A stretch of 64,000 nt of DNA from an uncultured Lachnospiraceae bacterium (GCA_910578645.1 CAJTQI010000004.1:124001-188000); one strand, 5' to 3'. Counted from the first letter of the stretch, positions 48,342 through 57,706 are shown. Made by a program: numbers and translations. The notes: generated from the letters alone by a model not told the origin.

Positions 48342-48490
48342 ATTCTCTCCTTTCGCAAACATACTCAAATTTTATATCAATCTCTGTTTTATCTATCCTT
48401 GTATTCCTTTTATACGAAATCCCTTACCGAATGCTCTGTTATTTCCTCCGGAAATTTATATATCCTTCCGGCAATTTCATTATCACGCTA

Positions 48491-49510
48491 TCAGAACTGC
48501 TTTAAGAAACGGATATCGTTTTCATATAAAAGACGCATATCGTCAATCTCATATTTTAACAGTGCTATACGCTCAAGTCCTACGCCAAAAGCAAATCCTG
48601 TATACTGCTCCGGGTCGATGCCACTCATCTCAAGCACATGCGGATGTACCATACCACAGCCCAAAATCTCAATCCAGCCTTCTCCCTTGCAGAACCGACA
48701 GCCTTTGCCGCCACATTTAAAACAGCTCACATCCATCTCCGCACTGGGCTCTGTAAAAGGGAAATGGTGAGGCCTGAATTTTACTTTGGTGTCTTCCCCG
48801 AACAATTCTCTAGCAAATTCGGCCAAAGTACCCTTCAAATCCGCAAATGTAATATTCTTATCTATGACCAACCCTTCGACCTGGTGGAAGGACGGTGAAT
48901 GGGTTGCATCCACTTCGTCGGAACGGAACACCCTTCCTGGCGCAATCATGCGGATTGGCAGCTTACCCTTCTCCATCTCATGCACCTGCACGGAAGACGT
49001 CTGTGTCCTTAACAGGATGTCGCCCGCGATATAAAAAGTATCCTGTTCATCCTTCGCCGGATGGTCCGCCGGAATGTTCAAAGCCTCGAAATTATAATAA
49101 TCCTTTTCCACTTCGGGACCTTCCACAACTTCATATCCCATGCCGATAAAAATCCTCTCCGCCTCTTCCAGTGCGATGGTATTCGGATGGCGGTGCCCCA
49201 CATTATTCTTCTTCGCCGGCAGGGTTACATCGATGACTTCCTTCTTCATCTTCGCTTCCCTGACCGCCTTCTCCATCTTCTTAACCGATGCTTCCAAGAC
49301 CCGTTCAATCTCTTCCCTCGTCTCATTGACAAGTTGTCCAACCTTCGGGCGCTCTTCGGGTGCAACATCCTTCATACTCTTTAGTACGGCGGTCAGCTCA
49401 CCCTTCTTGCCAAGGTAATTCACCCTCACATCGTTCAGTTTGTCCAGCGCATCACTTGCCTCTATCTGGCGCAGCGCCTCCGCCTTAATCTGTTCCAGCT
49501 TCTCTTTCAT
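48491..49510 (-). CDS. pheS: Phenylalanyl-tRNA synthetase alpha subunit
   Basis: Class II catalytic subunit, 339 residues. N-terminal coiled coil (~1-85), motif 1 near [17 protein letters not shown], motif 2 around [14 protein letters not shown] with [16 protein letters not shown], and C-terminal motif 3 [16 protein letters not shown]. The start follows AAGGAGAGGG. The gene is preceded by a Phe T-box leader, so pheST is induced by uncharged tRNA-Phe. Confidence 0.97.
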   Translation of the reverse strand: MKEKLEQIKAEALRQIEASDALDKLNDVRVNYLGKKGELTAVLKSMKDVAPEERPKVGQLVNETREEIERVLEASVKKMEKAVREAKMKKEVIDVTLPAKKNNVGHRHPNTIALEEAERIFIGMGYEVVEGPEVEKDYYNFEALNIPADHPAKDEQDTFYIAGDILLRTQTSSVQVHEMEKGKLPIRMIAPGRVFRSDEVDATHSPSFHQVEGLVIDKNITFADLKGTLAEFARELFGEDTKVKFRPHHFPFTEPSAEMDVSCFKCGGKGCRFCKGEGWIEILGCGMVHPHVLEMSGIDPEQYTGFAFGVGLERIALLKYEIDDMRLLYENDIRFLKQF

Positions 49511-49604
49511 CGTCCCTCTCCTTTACATTCCTATGATAGTCTTCCTCTGGCTGCCCGTGTACATAAAAAGTCGGGCTATGCTTACTTACCAGATTTCCTA
49601 TAAT

Positions 49605-49905
49605 TAAAAAATCCCATGTGCATCATGCACATGGGACGAATCATATCCGCGGTACCACCCAATTTCCTGCCATATCGCCATGGCGGCTGTGTCTTACAGT
49701 CACCCACAATACAGACAGACATCTCAAACAGCGTAACGTGCCGTAACGTTCCGGACTACCTGACAATGCGCCTGTTCACCCGGACAGCTCTGGTGGGAAT
49801 TTCGGAAAATTATCTGAACCGAAGGAAGCTTACAGCCGATGGCTCCCTCTCTCTGTCGGAAAACAATCTCCTACTGACACCTTCACAGCTTTTAATTATC
49901 TATCT
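49605..49905 (-). ncRNA. T-box riboswitch (Phe) of pheST
   Basis: The T-box sequence GGTGGTACCGCGG lies at 49659-49647 (minus strand), next to the antiterminator. The terminator hairpin with 11-12 bp stem and T-run lies at 49606-49636. The 5' half has the AGUA motif (GTCAGTAGGAGA) and a Stem I with GGGAGCC...GGCTG. UUC triplets at 49799-49797 and 49818-49816 are candidates for the specifier; both read Phe. Length ~300 nt is normal. When tRNA-Phe is uncharged, its 3' end pairs with the T-box bulge and stops termination. Confidence 0.95.
49606..49636 (-). terminator. T-box regulated terminator
   Basis: Near-perfect stem TCCCATGTGCAT / ATGCACATGGGA followed by TTTTTT, inside the T-box leader. 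Confidence 0.9.
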
Positions 49906-49911
49906 CACATC

Positions 49912-49940
49912 ATTCTAGTGGCTTTTGCCCGGCTTGTCAA
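49912..49940 (-). promoter_or_regulatory. Promoter of the pheST T-box leader, inside the end of yihY
   Basis: Minus-strand TTGACA (49940-49935), 17-bp spacer, TAGAAT (49917-49912). The -10 box contains the TAG stop codon of the YihY gene, so the last codons of one gene double as a promoter for the next transcript. Confidence 0.75.
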
Positions 49941-50772
49941 GCCATCCGAACAGAAATTTATATACCGGACCGAAATATCTGTTGATATGGGCGCCAATCA
50001 GCAGAATATACATGAGTAAGTAAAACCAAAACATCAGGATAACCACCGTAGTCAGTCCCCCGTATGCGCCGAATCCGTTAAAATGGTCCACATACACGGA
50101 GAAAACATACGAAGCCGCGCCCCACATGACGGCCGAAAAGGCCGCGCCCGGAATCTGTGCCTTAAAGCGCATCTTGCTGTCCGGCACATAGGCATAAATC
50201 ATGGCGAAAATAAATGTCAGTACCACCCATGAAATCAGGAATCGGAAATGCATGATAAATTGTGCCACCAGATGCAGCGGTGGAATATCAGCCAAAAGCA
50301 AATTCACAATTACATTGCCAAATACCATGACAAGCAAAGCTAAAATCATAGCCACAAGAATAATCACCGTATAGATGCTTGCAATAAACCGCAAGACAAA
50401 ATAGTTACGTCTTTCTTCCACCCCATTCACTGCGTTCAGCCCGTGAATCAGGGCAAGCATCGCTTTGGATGCGGACCAGATTGTAACAATCGCAAAGATT
50501 GTGATGGTTCCCGCTGACCTGGCATATACATCCGACACAATACCTACCACTAGTCCCTCCATGGCATCCGGTATAAAACGTGTAATCGCAGTAATCAGAT
50601 TCGCCTGTGTCAGCCTTGTATATGGCAGAATCGCGCACAGAGACATCAAAAGAGGAATCATGGACAAAAAGAGAAAGAATGCAGTGCTTGCGGCAAATGC
50701 GCCAATATTCTTCTTGGTCATCTGCCAGTTAAAATCACGGAATATGTAAAAAAGCCTGTAAATTGTCCTCAT
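49915..50772 (-). CDS. YihY/BrkB family membrane protein
   Basis: 285 residues, six membrane segments. Family signature regions are seen: FFLFLSMIPLLMSL at the first helix, a central DLRxxG-free loop, and LTTVVILMFWFYLLMYILLIGA near the C-terminus. Often mislabelled ribonuclease BN; the role is unknown, possibly transport or envelope integrity. Its start (50772) lies 38 nt after the SpoIID-domain gene, so the two form one unit. Shine-Dalgarno is weak. Confidence 0.9.
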   Translation of the reverse strand: MRTIYRLFYIFRDFNWQMTKKNIGAFAASTAFFLFLSMIPLLMSLCAILPYTRLTQANLITAITRFIPDAMEGLVVGIVSDVYARSAGTITIFAIVTIWSASKAMLALIHGLNAVNGVEERRNYFVLRFIASIYTVIILVAMILALLVMVFGNVIVNLLLADIPPLHLVAQFIMHFRFLISWVVLTFIFAMIYAYVPDSKMRFKAQIPGAAFSAVMWGAASYVFSVYVDHFNGFGAYGGLTTVVILMFWFYLLMYILLIGAHINRYFGPVYKFLFGWLDKPGKSH

Positions 50773-50810
50773 AATCTATACACCATATCTATTTATGTCA
50801 TGTCAACCTA

Positions 50811-53054
50811 TTATCCGGTTCCTTCAATCTTTTCGACCTGGCATCCTTTAAAGTAAAATTGCAAAATATCCTGAAAGGAAGCGCCCTTCGTCCCCAGAGC
50901 TCTGGCGCCGTTTTGTGACATCCCCACACCGTGTCCATATCCGCCGCCAACCAACGTATATCCTACCATATTTTCTCCGCTTTTGCTACATTCTATTATA
51001 AAAAATCCGCTGGGCAGAAGAGACGTCGGTATGACAACGCTTCCGTCTTGTCTTATCACTTCGCTTTTTTTGTCACATAATACACTGCGTATATTGTATT
51101 CCGCAAGGATTTTGTAAGTACCTGTCTGGGCCTCAATAAGCAGCTCATCGGCGACGCCGCCGGCGCCTCTTTTCACAATCTCCATTCCGTGAATCCTGCC
51201 TAATTTTTCAATCGGCTGGGAAACATAGTAGCCGCCCTCTGTCCTGGTCAGTACCGACTCCGGACTGCTTTCATATCTGCTTTGTATACGGGAAAGCATC
51301 TCTTCTGCGTCGGCCTTCTCCACATTGTATTCCCAACGGTACCATGGTTCATCTTTTTCCAAATCCGTTTCATCTACGGAAGTGATAAAGTCCCGGAAAG
51401 CATCCTCATCATTCCCAAAAGACACAGTATCCTTCTTATCCATATAAGCGTCCTGATTCATCCTGACAGAGCGTATATAAGGAGTATCCTCCGGGCTGCC
51501 CGCTTTCCAGACCGCAGTATCTGTGCCGACGCCGCAAGAAGTCGAATAATAGTAGTTCTGTGCCGGCTGTCCTTTATACGTTAAAAGTATGCCATCGGTC
51601 TCCTTGACGGCAGTGGTGGAGGCCGCATTCTCGCTACTGTTATGGTACACCTGGTAAGCCGTCGTATCATCCACATGGGCACCCGTCTCCGGCAGTCCGG
51701 CACGCAGGATATAGCTGTACGCATATGTCCTGGCACACACGGCCTGCGCCTTTAAGGACTCTAACGGATACGAAGCAGGCATCTCACTGGGAACCACGGC
51801 ATACAGATACTCTTCCAAAGGAAGCTCGTTAATCAACACAATTCCATTCCCATGCCGGTAACATTCTATGGCTCCCCTATATGCATTGTCCTGTTTGTTC
51901 ATGCCCTCGGCATGAACCGTGATTTTATCTGTCAAAGCGCTGCTATGATAAGTCCTGCGCTCTCCGACCTCAAGGTCATCCGTCTCAATCCGTATGGTTT
52001 CCCCGTCTACCGACAATTCCACCATGTCAAAGTAATTGCTGTTCTTGGCGCTATTTTTTAAAAGAACCCGTATGCGGTCTGCCTTCTCGGCCTGGGAAAC
52101 AAGACATGCGCATATCTGCCCCTTGTCAATCACGTAATCCGTATCCTCATAGCCAATCTTTAAATCCCTGTCCGATAACGTCTCAAGGTCTGCATAAAGC
52201 TTATATACTTCCATCCCCTCTGCAATCGGATATACACCCTGGCCTTCTATCTCCAGTTCTTCCTCCGATACCCACAGCAGTTTTCCATGGATTTTCTCTG
52301 TTTTCTCCTGCGTCTCCACCGCTCTGCCATCCCGAAAGGTCAAGTCGGCGATACGCTCGCGTTCCACCGGATGCTCCGCCTCTGTCTGAAAAACAACCTG
52401 ATGATAGAAGCACTGCAACATGCCATCCGTAGACTCCATTACCCAGACATTATGAAGCTCATGCTCTCCTGAAAGAACTTCTATAACTGTCAGAAGTTCA
52501 CTGCCTTTCACATAGACTCTCATCTCCCGCAAAGTGTTGTGTGCAAATTCTTGTGAGCAATAATTATAAGGTGTCTGATTGGCGCTGTTTTCCGTATATG
52601 CCGTTTTCTTATCTGGCTCGGTTCGGAGCAAGAAAACCGTCGTCTCCCAGACAGACGACTCCGTATCCAAATGTGCCAGTATAATCCGGTACGCCTCATA
52701 CCAGTCTGCCCTCAGCATCTCATATTCCGGCTCATAACGTTCCCCATAATCAGGCAAGCCCAGTGTCTCGCCATCCACCTGCCGGTAAATATCCATATAT
52801 TCGGCATAAGTCAGATTCTTAGCCTCTTCCGAGGTCCCTTCAACTACGCTTGCTTCGTCTCCCCTTGCCCCTGCCTTATCAACCACATATAAATCCAATG
52901 CCTCCAGAAGAATCTGAACATCCTCCAAGGTAATCTTATCTCCCTCAGGCATTTCTTTTATACGCACCTTTCTCCCAAGCCATACGCATACTAAGAACAG
53001 AAGCCCGAAAAAAATCAAAGCGAGTTTTGTAAGAAGTTTTGCATTATATTCCAT
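50811..53054 (-). CDS. SpoIID/LytB-domain protein with large N-terminal region
   Basis: 747 residues from the ATG at 53054, behind AGGGACT; one membrane anchor (~6-26). Residues ~40-340 are unassigned and contain short repeats of beta-rich segments. The SpoIID domain (~350-720) has VLINELPLEEYLYAVVPSEM, KAQAVCARTYAYSYI and the C-terminal GGGYGHGVGMSQNGARALG. The domain is linked to peptidoglycan remodelling during spore engulfment or to amidase activation. The frame is open to 53258, but that extension reads through the 6S RNA and its terminator, so it is not coding. Ordinary SpoIID is about 340 residues, so this is a long variant. Confidence 0.88.
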   Translation of the reverse strand: MEYNAKLLTKLALIFFGLLFLVCVWLGRKVRIKEMPEGDKITLEDVQILLEALDLYVVDKAGARGDEASVVEGTSEEAKNLTYAEYMDIYRQVDGETLGLPDYGERYEPEYEMLRADWYEAYRIILAHLDTESSVWETTVFLLRTEPDKKTAYTENSANQTPYNYCSQEFAHNTLREMRVYVKGSELLTVIEVLSGEHELHNVWVMESTDGMLQCFYHQVVFQTEAEHPVERERIADLTFRDGRAVETQEKTEKIHGKLLWVSEEELEIEGQGVYPIAEGMEVYKLYADLETLSDRDLKIGYEDTDYVIDKGQICACLVSQAEKADRIRVLLKNSAKNSNYFDMVELSVDGETIRIETDDLEVGERRTYHSSALTDKITVHAEGMNKQDNAYRGAIECYRHGNGIVLINELPLEEYLYAVVPSEMPASYPLESLKAQAVCARTYAYSYILRAGLPETGAHVDDTTAYQVYHNSSENAASTTAVKETDGILLTYKGQPAQNYYYSTSCGVGTDTAVWKAGSPEDTPYIRSVRMNQDAYMDKKDTVSFGNDEDAFRDFITSVDETDLEKDEPWYRWEYNVEKADAEEMLSRIQSRYESSPESVLTRTEGGYYVSQPIEKLGRIHGMEIVKRGAGGVADELLIEAQTGTYKILAEYNIRSVLCDKKSEVIRQDGSVVIPTSLLPSGFFIIECSKSGENMVGYTLVGGGYGHGVGMSQNGARALGTKGASFQDILQFYFKGCQVEKIEGTG

Positions 53055-53138
53055 CATAGTCCCTATGTCTTTATTCCATATAATATCTATTATATTATAT
53101 TTCTGTATCGCAGTACTATTACCAAAATGCACACACGC

Positions 53139-53167
53139 AAAAGCAGCCGTATAAAACGGCTGCTTTT
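53139..53167 (-). terminator. Terminator of the 6S RNA gene
   Basis: Perfect 12-bp arms AAAAGCAGCCGT / ACGGCTGCTTTT, 5-nt loop, ending in TTTT on the minus strand. Confidence 0.85.
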
Positions 53168-53189
53168 CGTCTTTGGTATTGCCCCAAAA

Positions 53190-53367
53190 TGCCGAATCTT
53201 GTATTTTGACTCCTAGCAAAGCTAGGTGGGTAACCGCAACCATGCTTCTGCCTTCCACTGCATAAGGCCAAATAGCCGGAGGCCTGACATCTACATGGCA
53301 ATATAAGAATCCCGTTTAAAGTATCTGTAGGTTCAAAATAACAAGACTTTCTCGCACATTTCAGGTT
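53190..53367 (-). ncRNA. ssrS: 6S RNA (SsrS)
   Basis: Small RNA that binds sigma-A RNA polymerase by mimicking an open promoter. Its ends pair over 12 bp (CTTGTTATTTTGA near 53345-53333 with TCAAAATACAAG at 53209-53198). The RNA has the rod shape with a central bulge and the run GTTGCGGTTACCCACCTAGC, which I recognise from clostridial 6S RNAs. Size ~178 nt fits. Promoter and terminator flank it precisely. The identification is by eye and needs a covariance search. It lies upstream of the SpoIID-domain gene and downstream of the GGDEF gene. Confidence 0.75.
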
Positions 53368-53373
53368 AGTTCT

Positions 53374-53402
53374 ATTATATCCGAGATAGCGACATATTAC
53401 AA
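53374..53402 (-). promoter_or_regulatory. Promoter of the 6S RNA
   Basis: Minus-strand TTGTAA (53402-53397), 17-bp spacer, perfect TATAAT (53379-53374). Predicted start near 53367. Confidence 0.75.
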
Positions 53403-53436
53403 CTGGATTTTTTATTTTTTTAACCTAATTTTTGTC

Positions 53437-54753
53437 CTATTTTTGTTTCGGTTCTTTCTCTGTTTTCTCTTCGCCATGTCTTCCCCAAAACTCAAAAGTA
53501 TTCCGTCTGGCCTGTCTTCTCTTCCTCTCTTTCTCACGGTACATATATGCATCAGCCTCACCTATCAGCATATCAAACACTTTCTTTCCTTCCGAAGAAT
53601 AAGCGGCGCCTACACTGGCGGATATGTTTTTAAAGTGCTCTTCCTTGGCGTATGCATTATCAATCTGCTTCTCTATCATTTTCCTTGTCGCTTCGATTTC
53701 CTCTTCCGTATGTTCTCCCGGCGAGACAATCAAGAACTCATCCCCGCCAGTCCTTGAAATCAAAGAACTCTTCATACAATTTTGCAGTGCTTTGGCAGTC
53801 AGCACAAGCGCCCTGTCCCCTTCCTGGTGTCCATAAATATCGTTGATACTCTTAAATCTGTTTAAATCAATGCAAAAGACCGTAATATGCTTTTCATCCA
53901 TCTGCTCAATGTACTCATAGACATATCTTCTGTTATAAAGTCCCGTAAGGAAATCCGTATTGGCATTCTTGATAATCATCTCTTCATAGAGACGTTCCTG
54001 CGTCACATCAGTGGCAACACCGACAGTCCCCATAACGCTTCCGTCCAAATCAAACAATGGCGCCTTATACGTCTTTAACTGCCTTATGCTGTCGCCGATT
54101 TTCACGTTTTCGTCAAACACGCAGGTTTCTCTTTTTCCCATAACCTCGTATTCCGATTCCATGCAAATATATTCGCCCTTGGCATATTCCTCAGGCTCAA
54201 TATCCCATATGTAATAATGTCCTCTGCCCTGAATCTGCTCCATCGTCTTGTTGACAGCCTTACAAAAGTAATTGTTTACTTTCATATGAGCTCCCATTTT
54301 GTTTTTAAACCAAATCAGATGCGGGACACAGTTGATTACGGAATCAAGATAATTCTGTGTCTGCCAGGCATCCTTGTCTTTCTTATATGCTTTCTGCCAG
54401 TTTAAGAGCCTGAAAGAAAGCTCCCTGCCAGAAAGAGGCGTCGTCCAGATATCCGTGATATTTTTCTTCTCCGCGTCCTGCTCTATCAGCAGCTTTGTCT
54501 GCTCCTTATCTGCAAGAAAAATCAAGTCTGCTTCATCTTTCCTATGGGAAACTATAGAGCCGAATGTCTCCACAGCGTCCAGTTTGGTCAAATCAGCTAT
54601 AATCACATCCGCCCGTTTTACGGACGTACCCTCCGGCTTACCGCTTTGAATAACCTCATGCGTAAAATGTGCAAGCGGCTCCATCTCATTTACACTCCGG
54701 ATAATATCATCCTGCTCGGAAATTATGTAAATGCAAGCATTACAATGATACAT
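53437..54753 (-). CDS. Diguanylate cyclase with receiver-like and PAS-like N-terminus
   Basis: 438 residues. The N-terminus (~1-120) looks like a degenerate receiver fold (VIIADLTKLDAVE, then ITDIWTTPLSGRELSFR). A PAS-like segment (~135-265) contains VPHLIWFKNKMGAHMKVN and ends MGTVGVATDVTQERLYEE. The C-terminal GGDEF domain (~265-420) has TGLYNRRY, FCIDLNRFKSINDIYGH and an intact active site RTGGDEFL, so it should make c-di-GMP. The RxxD inhibitory site five residues before GGDEF is absent. Frame opens at 54771; ATG 54753 follows GGAGGGAG. It sits alone, after an unusual inverted repeat. Confidence 0.9.
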   Translation of the reverse strand: MYHCNACIYIISEQDDIIRSVNEMEPLAHFTHEVIQSGKPEGTSVKRADVIIADLTKLDAVETFGSIVSHRKDEADLIFLADKEQTKLLIEQDAEKKNITDIWTTPLSGRELSFRLLNWQKAYKKDKDAWQTQNYLDSVINCVPHLIWFKNKMGAHMKVNNYFCKAVNKTMEQIQGRGHYYIWDIEPEEYAKGEYICMESEYEVMGKRETCVFDENVKIGDSIRQLKTYKAPLFDLDGSVMGTVGVATDVTQERLYEEMIIKNANTDFLTGLYNRRYVYEYIEQMDEKHITVFCIDLNRFKSINDIYGHQEGDRALVLTAKALQNCMKSSLISRTGGDEFLIVSPGEHTEEEIEATRKMIEKQIDNAYAKEEHFKNISASVGAAYSSEGKKVFDMLIGEADAYMYREKERKRRQARRNTFEFWGRHGEEKTEKEPKQK

Positions 54754-54832
54754 TTTTCTCCCTCCGTACACAAAGCAATTCTGGTAATATATCCCCCTAA
54801 TTTTACCAATGCCTACTAAACCGCACCGGTAA

Positions 54833-54878
54833 ATTACACAAAATGTCTTAAGATAGGCTCTAAAACATTTTGTGTAAT
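54833..54878. repeat. Perfect 14-bp inverted repeat upstream of the GGDEF gene
   Basis: ATTACACAAAATGT (54833-54846) and ACATTTTGTGTAAT (54865-54878) with an 18-nt loop. It lies between the pckA terminator and the GGDEF start. It could be an operator or an RNA hairpin. There is no following T-run on the minus strand. Confidence 0.6.
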
Positions 54879-54902
54879 CTGCCGCTTCGGTTAAGCCCTA
54901 TG

Positions 54903-54937
54903 AAAAGAAGGGGCATATAATGTTTATACACCCCTTC
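54903..54937 (-). terminator. Terminator of pckA
   Basis: Minus-strand stem GAAGGGG / CCCCTTC with additional weak inner pairing, followed by TTTTC. Confidence 0.75.
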
Positions 54938-54988
54938 ATGTTTAAAGTCTATTTAACTCTATCGGCTCATTGCACGCGGGAATAAAGC

Positions 54989-56704
54989 TTAGTTAAGCGC
55001 GTCAACCAGTTTCTTCAATGCTGCAAGTGCCTCTTCAGGAAGCTTATCATATCCTTCCTTCTTGGTTGCGAAATCTTCTACAGCTTTCACACGAGTCTCC
55101 ATAGCGCTCTTTAACTGTGCCTTGTAGTCAGCATCATTCAAGTCAGCCTTAAAGTTCTTGAATCCTTCTGTCTGGCCATCCCATGTATTCATAATCTCGA
55201 TGTCCTCGAAAGGTCCCCACTGCTCGAACTGTGCTTTACCTTCTACAATTGTCTCAAGGATTCCAAGAGTATCCGCAGGTTTAACCTTCTCACCCATGAA
55301 ATCACCTGTGTTAACGATGTAGCATGCTACATTCTTCTCTTCTACTAACTTCTTGAACTTATCATAGTCATTAACCAAAGGATATGTCCTGAACGGGTTA
55401 GCATAAGGCACGATACGGATTGCATTTAAGTCTGTACCTGCCGCAACACGCTCTGCGGTTGATGTCTTGGTAGCCAGTGTAGCGCCCATAACTGATGCAA
55501 GCGCAGAACCTTTCAGTTTTACTACCGGCGGGATTGTAGGGTCTTTCATAATCCAGAAGATTGCATTAACAGGCGCATCAATCTTGTCTACGCGGTTCGG
55601 AGACCACAGTTTAGACTTAATTGCACGTCCGTTACCATTTCTGATATCTTCGGTAACAAGCTGGATTTTGCCTTCGCTGTCCATTGTACAAGAGCAGTTC
55701 TGTGCTGATAACAGGTATTCATTGTCAGGACATCCTGTCGGGTAATCTGCCGTCTTATCAAAATAAGTAGGCTCAAGTGCAACGGATGCACATGTGTCAG
55801 TGTTGATGATGAAAGCATCATCATGAAGAACCTTAATCTCATATTTGCCGCCATGCTTAGCATGTGTCAGTGTAGACTTACCGGAACCTGACAGACCATA
55901 CACGGATGCAACGAACTTAGAACCGTCTTTTAACAGATATTCTTTCTGTCCGCCGTGGCAGGATGCATAACCGTTCCTGTTAGCAAGCGCCCAAGCCATG
56001 GTCAGTGTACCTTTCTTGTGCTCACCGAAATATTTCATACCAAGGATTGCCGCACAGTTTTCGTTGGTATCGAAATAGCAAAGTGTAAGCGGGTCGCTTA
56101 AGCAGCTATAATCAACGTCAGGCGCTTCTTCAGGAGCCCACTGAGGGTCGGAGAAGATATAGATATCAGGCTCATTGCCATCGCCAACCGCTTTGGAATT
56201 CTTATACATCTTAACATACTCGTCAGACATATACTGGAAGTTAATCATCCAGTTGTACAGAAGGTTCTCTTCCCCTTCCGGAATAAGAAGATGGGCTTTT
56301 ACCATAAACTCAGGGTCCAGACCTACGAAACACTCTGCATGGTACATAGTTTTCCAACGTGTCTTATAAACAGCATCCATAACTACTTTATCAAGCTTAG
56401 CAGCGTCAACGCCAGGCTCGCCCTTAATCCGGCGTGCTGCCGCATAACGGCCTGTTACGGCGCCGTCATTGAACAGAAGAACCTTAGCGTCAGCGGGAAG
56501 TCCAAATGTTTCACCGCTCTTAACAGGCATATCTGTTACAACCGTACCGGGTGAATTTTTAGCTAATTCATAAGCCTCTCTTAATGTGTTGACTCTCACT
56601 ACGTTATTTCCGTAGAAAGCTGCCTCGATAATGGAACGGGTCTTGGAAAAACCAACCTTACCAGCACCAATCTCGGAAATGGGATAATACGCTTTTGTTG
56701 CCAT
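54989..56704 (-). CDS. pckA: Phosphoenolpyruvate carboxykinase (ATP)
   Basis: Interconverts oxaloacetate + ATP and PEP + CO2 + ADP. 571 residues. P-loop YGLSGSGKSTLTHAKHG (~271-288), metal-site HDDAFIIN, and NAIFWIMKDPTIPPVVKL. In anaerobes it may run towards oxaloacetate, feeding citrate synthase or succinate. The ATG follows AAGGAGGAG. Its promoter is at 56800-56828 and the leader has two small hairpins. This is a longer form than the ~530-residue E. coli enzyme; the extra length is distributed and not a separate domain. Confidence 0.94.
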   Translation of the reverse strand: MATKAYYPISEIGAGKVGFSKTRSIIEAAFYGNNVVRVNTLREAYELAKNSPGTVVTDMPVKSGETFGLPADAKVLLFNDGAVTGRYAAARRIKGEPGVDAAKLDKVVMDAVYKTRWKTMYHAECFVGLDPEFMVKAHLLIPEGEENLLYNWMINFQYMSDEYVKMYKNSKAVGDGNEPDIYIFSDPQWAPEEAPDVDYSCLSDPLTLCYFDTNENCAAILGMKYFGEHKKGTLTMAWALANRNGYASCHGGQKEYLLKDGSKFVASVYGLSGSGKSTLTHAKHGGKYEIKVLHDDAFIINTDTCASVALEPTYFDKTADYPTGCPDNEYLLSAQNCSCTMDSEGKIQLVTEDIRNGNGRAIKSKLWSPNRVDKIDAPVNAIFWIMKDPTIPPVVKLKGSALASVMGATLATKTSTAERVAAGTDLNAIRIVPYANPFRTYPLVNDYDKFKKLVEEKNVACYIVNTGDFMGEKVKPADTLGILETIVEGKAQFEQWGPFEDIEIMNTWDGQTEGFKNFKADLNDADYKAQLKSAMETRVKAVEDFATKKEGYDKLPEEALAALKKLVDALN

Positions 56705-56773
56705 ATTATATTCTCCTCCTTAAAATTGTATTATTTAACGAAAGGCGCTATGCCTTCCGTACCTGCCTCTTAT

Positions 56774-56828
56774 GTACGGGACGCCCGTACACCGCTCTAA
56801 TTATCTCAAAACCACCCTTAAAAGTCAA
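56774..56828 (-). promoter_or_regulatory. Promoter and leader palindrome of pckA
   Basis: Minus-strand TTGACT (56828-56823), 17-bp spacer, GATAAT (56805-56800). Right after the expected start is a GTACGGG-ACG-CCCGTAC palindrome (56774-56790). A second short hairpin AAGGC..GCCTT follows at ~56741-56755. Confidence 0.6.
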
Positions 56829-56874
56829 TAATGAAATATGGTTACAAAACAAATTCTGTGACGTCAGAACATAT

Positions 56875-57522
56875 TTAACCCTGCAGCAGCCCTACTGCCC
56901 TTGAGGTCCCTATTCTGTCACATCCTTCCTCCGCAAATGCCTCCAGGTCTTCCAACGTGGATATTCCGCCTGCCGCCTTGATTTTGACTCCGTCTCCTAT
57001 ATGCTCTTTAAAAAGCCTGATATCTTCCAGCGTAGCGCCGCCCGTCCCAAAGCCCGTGGACGTTTTGATATAGTCCGCCCCCGCATCCGTTACGGCCTTG
57101 CACATGGCAATCTTCTCTTCCTCCGTCAGATAACAAGTTTCGATAATGACTTTCAGAATGTGCTCCCCGCATACTTCTTTCAAAATACGGATTTCCTCTT
57201 CCACCTCTTTGTACATGCCGTTTTTGACATGGCTGATATTGATTACCATATCAATCTCCCGGGCTCCCTCTGCAATTGCTTGTCTTGTCTCCGCCACTTT
57301 AGCCTCCGTCACGCTGTAGCCAAGAGGAAATCCCACTACCGTACATATATTAATTTTGTCCCCATAGGTATCGTGTATTCTCTTAATATAGGTAGGCGGT
57401 ACGCAGACGGAAGCTGTCCGGTTCTCCACCGCCTCGTCGCATAACTTCACAATATCCTCCCATGTTGCATAAGCCTTAAGCTGCGTATGGTCTACCCGTT
57501 TTAATATCTCTTTTTTGTCCAT
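56875..57522 (-). CDS. deoC: Deoxyribose-phosphate aldolase
   Basis: Splits 2-deoxyribose-5-phosphate to glyceraldehyde-3-phosphate and acetaldehyde. The Schiff-base lysine is K153 in DYIKTSTGFG; D91 in EIDMVINI and K124 in ILKVIIETCYL are the supporting residues. 215 residues, normal for the short bacterial form. RBS AAGGAGCC lies 10 nt upstream. It ends 170 nt before pckA and does not sit with other deo genes. Confidence 0.95.
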   Translation of the reverse strand: MDKKEILKRVDHTQLKAYATWEDIVKLCDEAVENRTASVCVPPTYIKRIHDTYGDKINICTVVGFPLGYSVTEAKVAETRQAIAEGAREIDMVINISHVKNGMYKEVEEEIRILKEVCGEHILKVIIETCYLTEEEKIAMCKAVTDAGADYIKTSTGFGTGGATLEDIRLFKEHIGDGVKIKAAGGISTLEDLEAFAEEGCDRIGTSRAVGLLQG

Positions 57523-57706
57523 ATATAATCGGCTCCTTTCTTTTTACATATTGTAATACCATTCCGTGTAAAACACCAGTAAAAGCTTTCACCAATTCAT
57601 AAAAATCTGAATAACCGTACATAAACCGCTTCTTTTGAAAATATGAACATTTTTTGAATAATGTTAAATCTTTTTTAATTCGTCGATTTTTCTTGTTTAC
57701 CACTTT

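Noticed and set aside
53055..53258. 68-residue N-terminal extension of the SpoIID-domain protein
   Set aside because: It is the translation of the 6S RNA 3' part and its terminator; the ATGs at 53057/53054 lie behind AGGGACT and start the membrane anchor.
57523..57706. Rex-type operator near gltA (GTTAAA...TTTAA)
   Set aside because: Only loosely similar to the Rex consensus; the region is AT-rich enough to give this by chance.
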